Shown here piece by piece: positions 4,819 through 5,915 of a DNA stretch of 5,915 bases. Positions within the stretch are counted from its first letter, which is position 1, and each line of letters opens with the position of its first letter. The notes below the pieces were generated by a model. The model had not been told where the DNA came from, ran no database searches, and was given only the letters and a program-made list of their open reading frames with translations. The position numbers were made by a program, and so were the translations under genes. Location: positions 1-5,915 of the forward strand of contig CAKRVL010000130.1 of assembly GCA_934408705.1 (NCBI GenBank), written 5' to 3'. The DNA comes from an uncultured Blautia sp. GTDB lineage: Bacteria > Bacillota > Clostridia > Lachnospirales > Lachnospiraceae.

Positions 4819-5773
4819 ACTTTATACTGCCCAGGAGGTTGCAGATAAGCTGCAGGTTAAAAAGACCACAGTCTATGAACTTATTAAGCGTGGAGAACTA
4901 TATTCTTCCAAAGTAGGTAAGCAGTTGCGAATTAGCGAGCAACAATTAAAGCAATACCTGGAGCGTTCCGGCAGCCGCAATAGTTCATCTGTCCTGAGAA
5001 CTGCTTGTATCAATACTTGCGCTGAGAATTTACAGATTCCTGAGCTGCCTCCTGAAAGCTCCCTCTTGAAGCGCGATTATCTGCTTCACTCCAGTGGACT
5101 GATTCTTTGCGGTCAGTTTTCCCCCGCCCTTGAGCTTCTGGTAAGCCAGATGTCCATTCACCCTCAGGGAATTCCGGTGCTTCAGTCCTTTATGAACAGC
5201 TATAACAGCCTTTATTCTCTATATTTTAAAAAGGCTCATATTGCCTGTGCAAGCCTCAAGCCAGAACAGATATGCAACCTTGTCCCTGGAACCAGGCTCT
5301 CTCTTCTGTATCTCTACGAGTATTCTATTGGGATATATGTTCCTTCAGGAAATCCTTTAAATATTAAAGGACTGAAGGATTTCACACAAAAGGATATACT
5401 AATTGTTAACCGCGAAAAGGGCAGCACGCCGAGAATCTATCTGGATCAGTTTCTTTTCTCCGAAAAGCTTTCGCCTGAAGCTATATCCGGTTATCATACA
5501 GAACTGGTATCTGATATTTCCACAGCGGCTGCTGTTGCTACACACAAGGCTGACGCAGCTATCGGAGAAGAATATGCAGCCCACCAGTCCGGACTTCTGG
5601 ATTTTATTCCACTTAAGACTCTGCCTATGTATCTTGTTATGGAAACAGAAGCTCTGTCACAGCCTGGTTTTTCTGCTCTTATTGAAATCGTGCGGTCTGA
5701 AGACTTCCGTACCATCCTTCAGGGACAGACCGGATATGATATAACCCGAACCGGGGAATTACTTTCCTTATAA
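4811..5773 (+). CDS. HTH regulator with PBP-like (molybdate-sensing?) domain
   Basis: This is a 320-aa cytoplasmic protein, probably the transcriptional regulator of this locus. Residues 4-50 (TAQEVADKLQVKKTTVYELI, then KVGKQLRI) form an excisionase/MerR-like winged helix-turn-helix. After a linker (about 51-90), residues 91-305 resemble the PBP-like domain often fused to such HTHs. Matches include HIACASL (143-149), IYVPSGNPLNIKGLKDF (175-191), VNREKGSTPRIYLDQFL (199-215) and GYHTELVSDISTAAAVATHKADAAIGEEYAA (227-257). There is no signal peptide or membrane segment, so the ligand is sensed inside the cell. Operon position with mop and divergence from modABC suggest molybdate or tungstate as ligand. 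It is not a classical ModE (no LysR-type HTH, no C-terminal Mop repeats). The ATG at 4811 has AGGA 4 bp upstream; TTG at 4808 is too close to it. A CxxxC (Cys66, Cys70) lies in the linker; its significance is unknown. Confidence 0.85.
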   Translation: MNKLYTAQEVADKLQVKKTTVYELIKRGELYSSKVGKQLRISEQQLKQYLERSGSRNSSSVLRTACINTCAENLQIPELPPESSLLKRDYLLHSSGLILCGQFSPALELLVSQMSIHPQGIPVLQSFMNSYNSLYSLYFKKAHIACASLKPEQICNLVPGTRLSLLYLYEYSIGIYVPSGNPLNIKGLKDFTQKDILIVNREKGSTPRIYLDQFLFSEKLSPEAISGYHTELVSDISTAAAVATHKADAAIGEEYAAHQSGLLDFIPLKTLPMYLVMETEALSQPGFSALIEIVRSEDFRTILQGQTGYDITRTGELLSL

Positions 5774-5775
5774 AA

Positions 5776-5837
5776 AAATGCTTTCAATTTTTCAGTCGTA
5801 ACTTCTGTTCTTCTGTAAATTGAAAGCATTTCTTATT
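5776..5837. terminator. Bidirectional hairpin terminator after the regulator gene
   Basis: A perfect 15-bp inverted repeat (5776-5790 with 5817-5831, core ATGCTTTCAATT) starts 3 bp after the stop codon of the regulator gene, with a 26-nt loop. On the plus strand the stem ends in TTTCTTATTCT. On the minus strand it is followed by an uninterrupted run of seven T (complement of 5772-5778). It can therefore stop the mop transcript, and would be even better for a transcript arriving on the minus strand from beyond the right edge. Confidence 0.75.
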
Positions 5838-5848
5838 CTATGATACCA

Positions 5849-5908
5849 GTGTCAAAAGGTCAAAAAGCTGTTCGTGCTTGCACGATAAGGCTTTTGAACT
5901 TGGGACAC
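5849..5908. repeat. Imperfect 60-nt hairpin, possible dispersed repeat
   Basis: Nested pairing is visible. GTGTC (5849-5853) pairs with GACAC (5904-5908), AAAAGC (5863-5868) with GCTTTT (5890-5895), and TCGTG (5872-5876) with CACGA (5881-5885) around a CTTG loop. Further pairs flank these. No T-run follows on either strand, so it does not look like a terminator. It may be one copy of an intergenic palindromic repeat or the end of a small mobile element cut by the window edge. A 25-codon open frame on the minus strand (5915 to TAG at 5838) crosses it and could alternatively be the end of a gene. Confidence 0.4.
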
Positions 5909-5915
5909 GCCAAAT

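Noticed and set aside
1..5915. CRISPR array, insertion sequence or prophage
   Set aside because: No regularly spaced long direct repeats, transposase or phage-like genes are visible. The gene content is ordinary chromosomal, apart from the undefined element at the right edge.

Overview
The window looks like chromosomal DNA of a low-to-moderate GC Gram-positive anaerobe of the class Clostridia, most plausibly a Lachnospiraceae-type gut bacterium. This rests on the AT-rich intergenic DNA, near-consensus sigma-A promoters with 17-bp spacers, GGAGG-type ribosome binding sites, tRNA genes without an encoded CCA end, and the style of the proteins. The genus cannot be fixed by eye.

Left part (1-1620): housekeeping genes. 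A tRNA-Gly(UCC) on the minus strand has a consensus promoter behind four A-tracts in exact 10-bp phase. Upstream of it lies a minus-strand serine O-acetyltransferase gene (cysE/epsC type, first step of cysteine synthesis) with its own promoter and a hairpin terminator. Back to back with the cysE promoter is a plus-strand promoter for tRNA-Ser(CGA), followed by a separately promoted tRNA-Trp(CCA) and a terminator.

Middle and right part (1660-5773): a complete molybdate (possibly tungstate) uptake and homeostasis locus in two divergent units. On the minus strand, modA-modB-modC encode the binding protein, permease and ATPase, tightly packed (19-bp gap, then a one-base stop/start overlap) and ending at a strong hairpin. 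On the plus strand are a 70-aa Mop (molbindin) protein and, overlapping it by 8 bp, a 320-aa regulator with an excisionase/MerR-like helix-turn-helix fused to a PBP-like ligand-binding domain. A simple reading is that ModABC imports the oxyanion, Mop stores or buffers it, and the fusion protein senses it and controls the divergent promoters.

The most unusual DNA is in the 258-bp modA/mop intergenic region. The modA 5' leader is almost entirely six exact 5-nt-period AAC repeats (TRAP-site-like spacing), and a tandem 9-bp repeat sits just upstream of the modA -35 box. ModA itself lacks the lipobox cysteine expected of a Gram-positive binding protein and carries an acidic C-terminal tail. The right edge (5774-5915) has no confident gene. 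It holds a bidirectional hairpin terminator and a 60-nt imperfect hairpin that may be a dispersed repeat.
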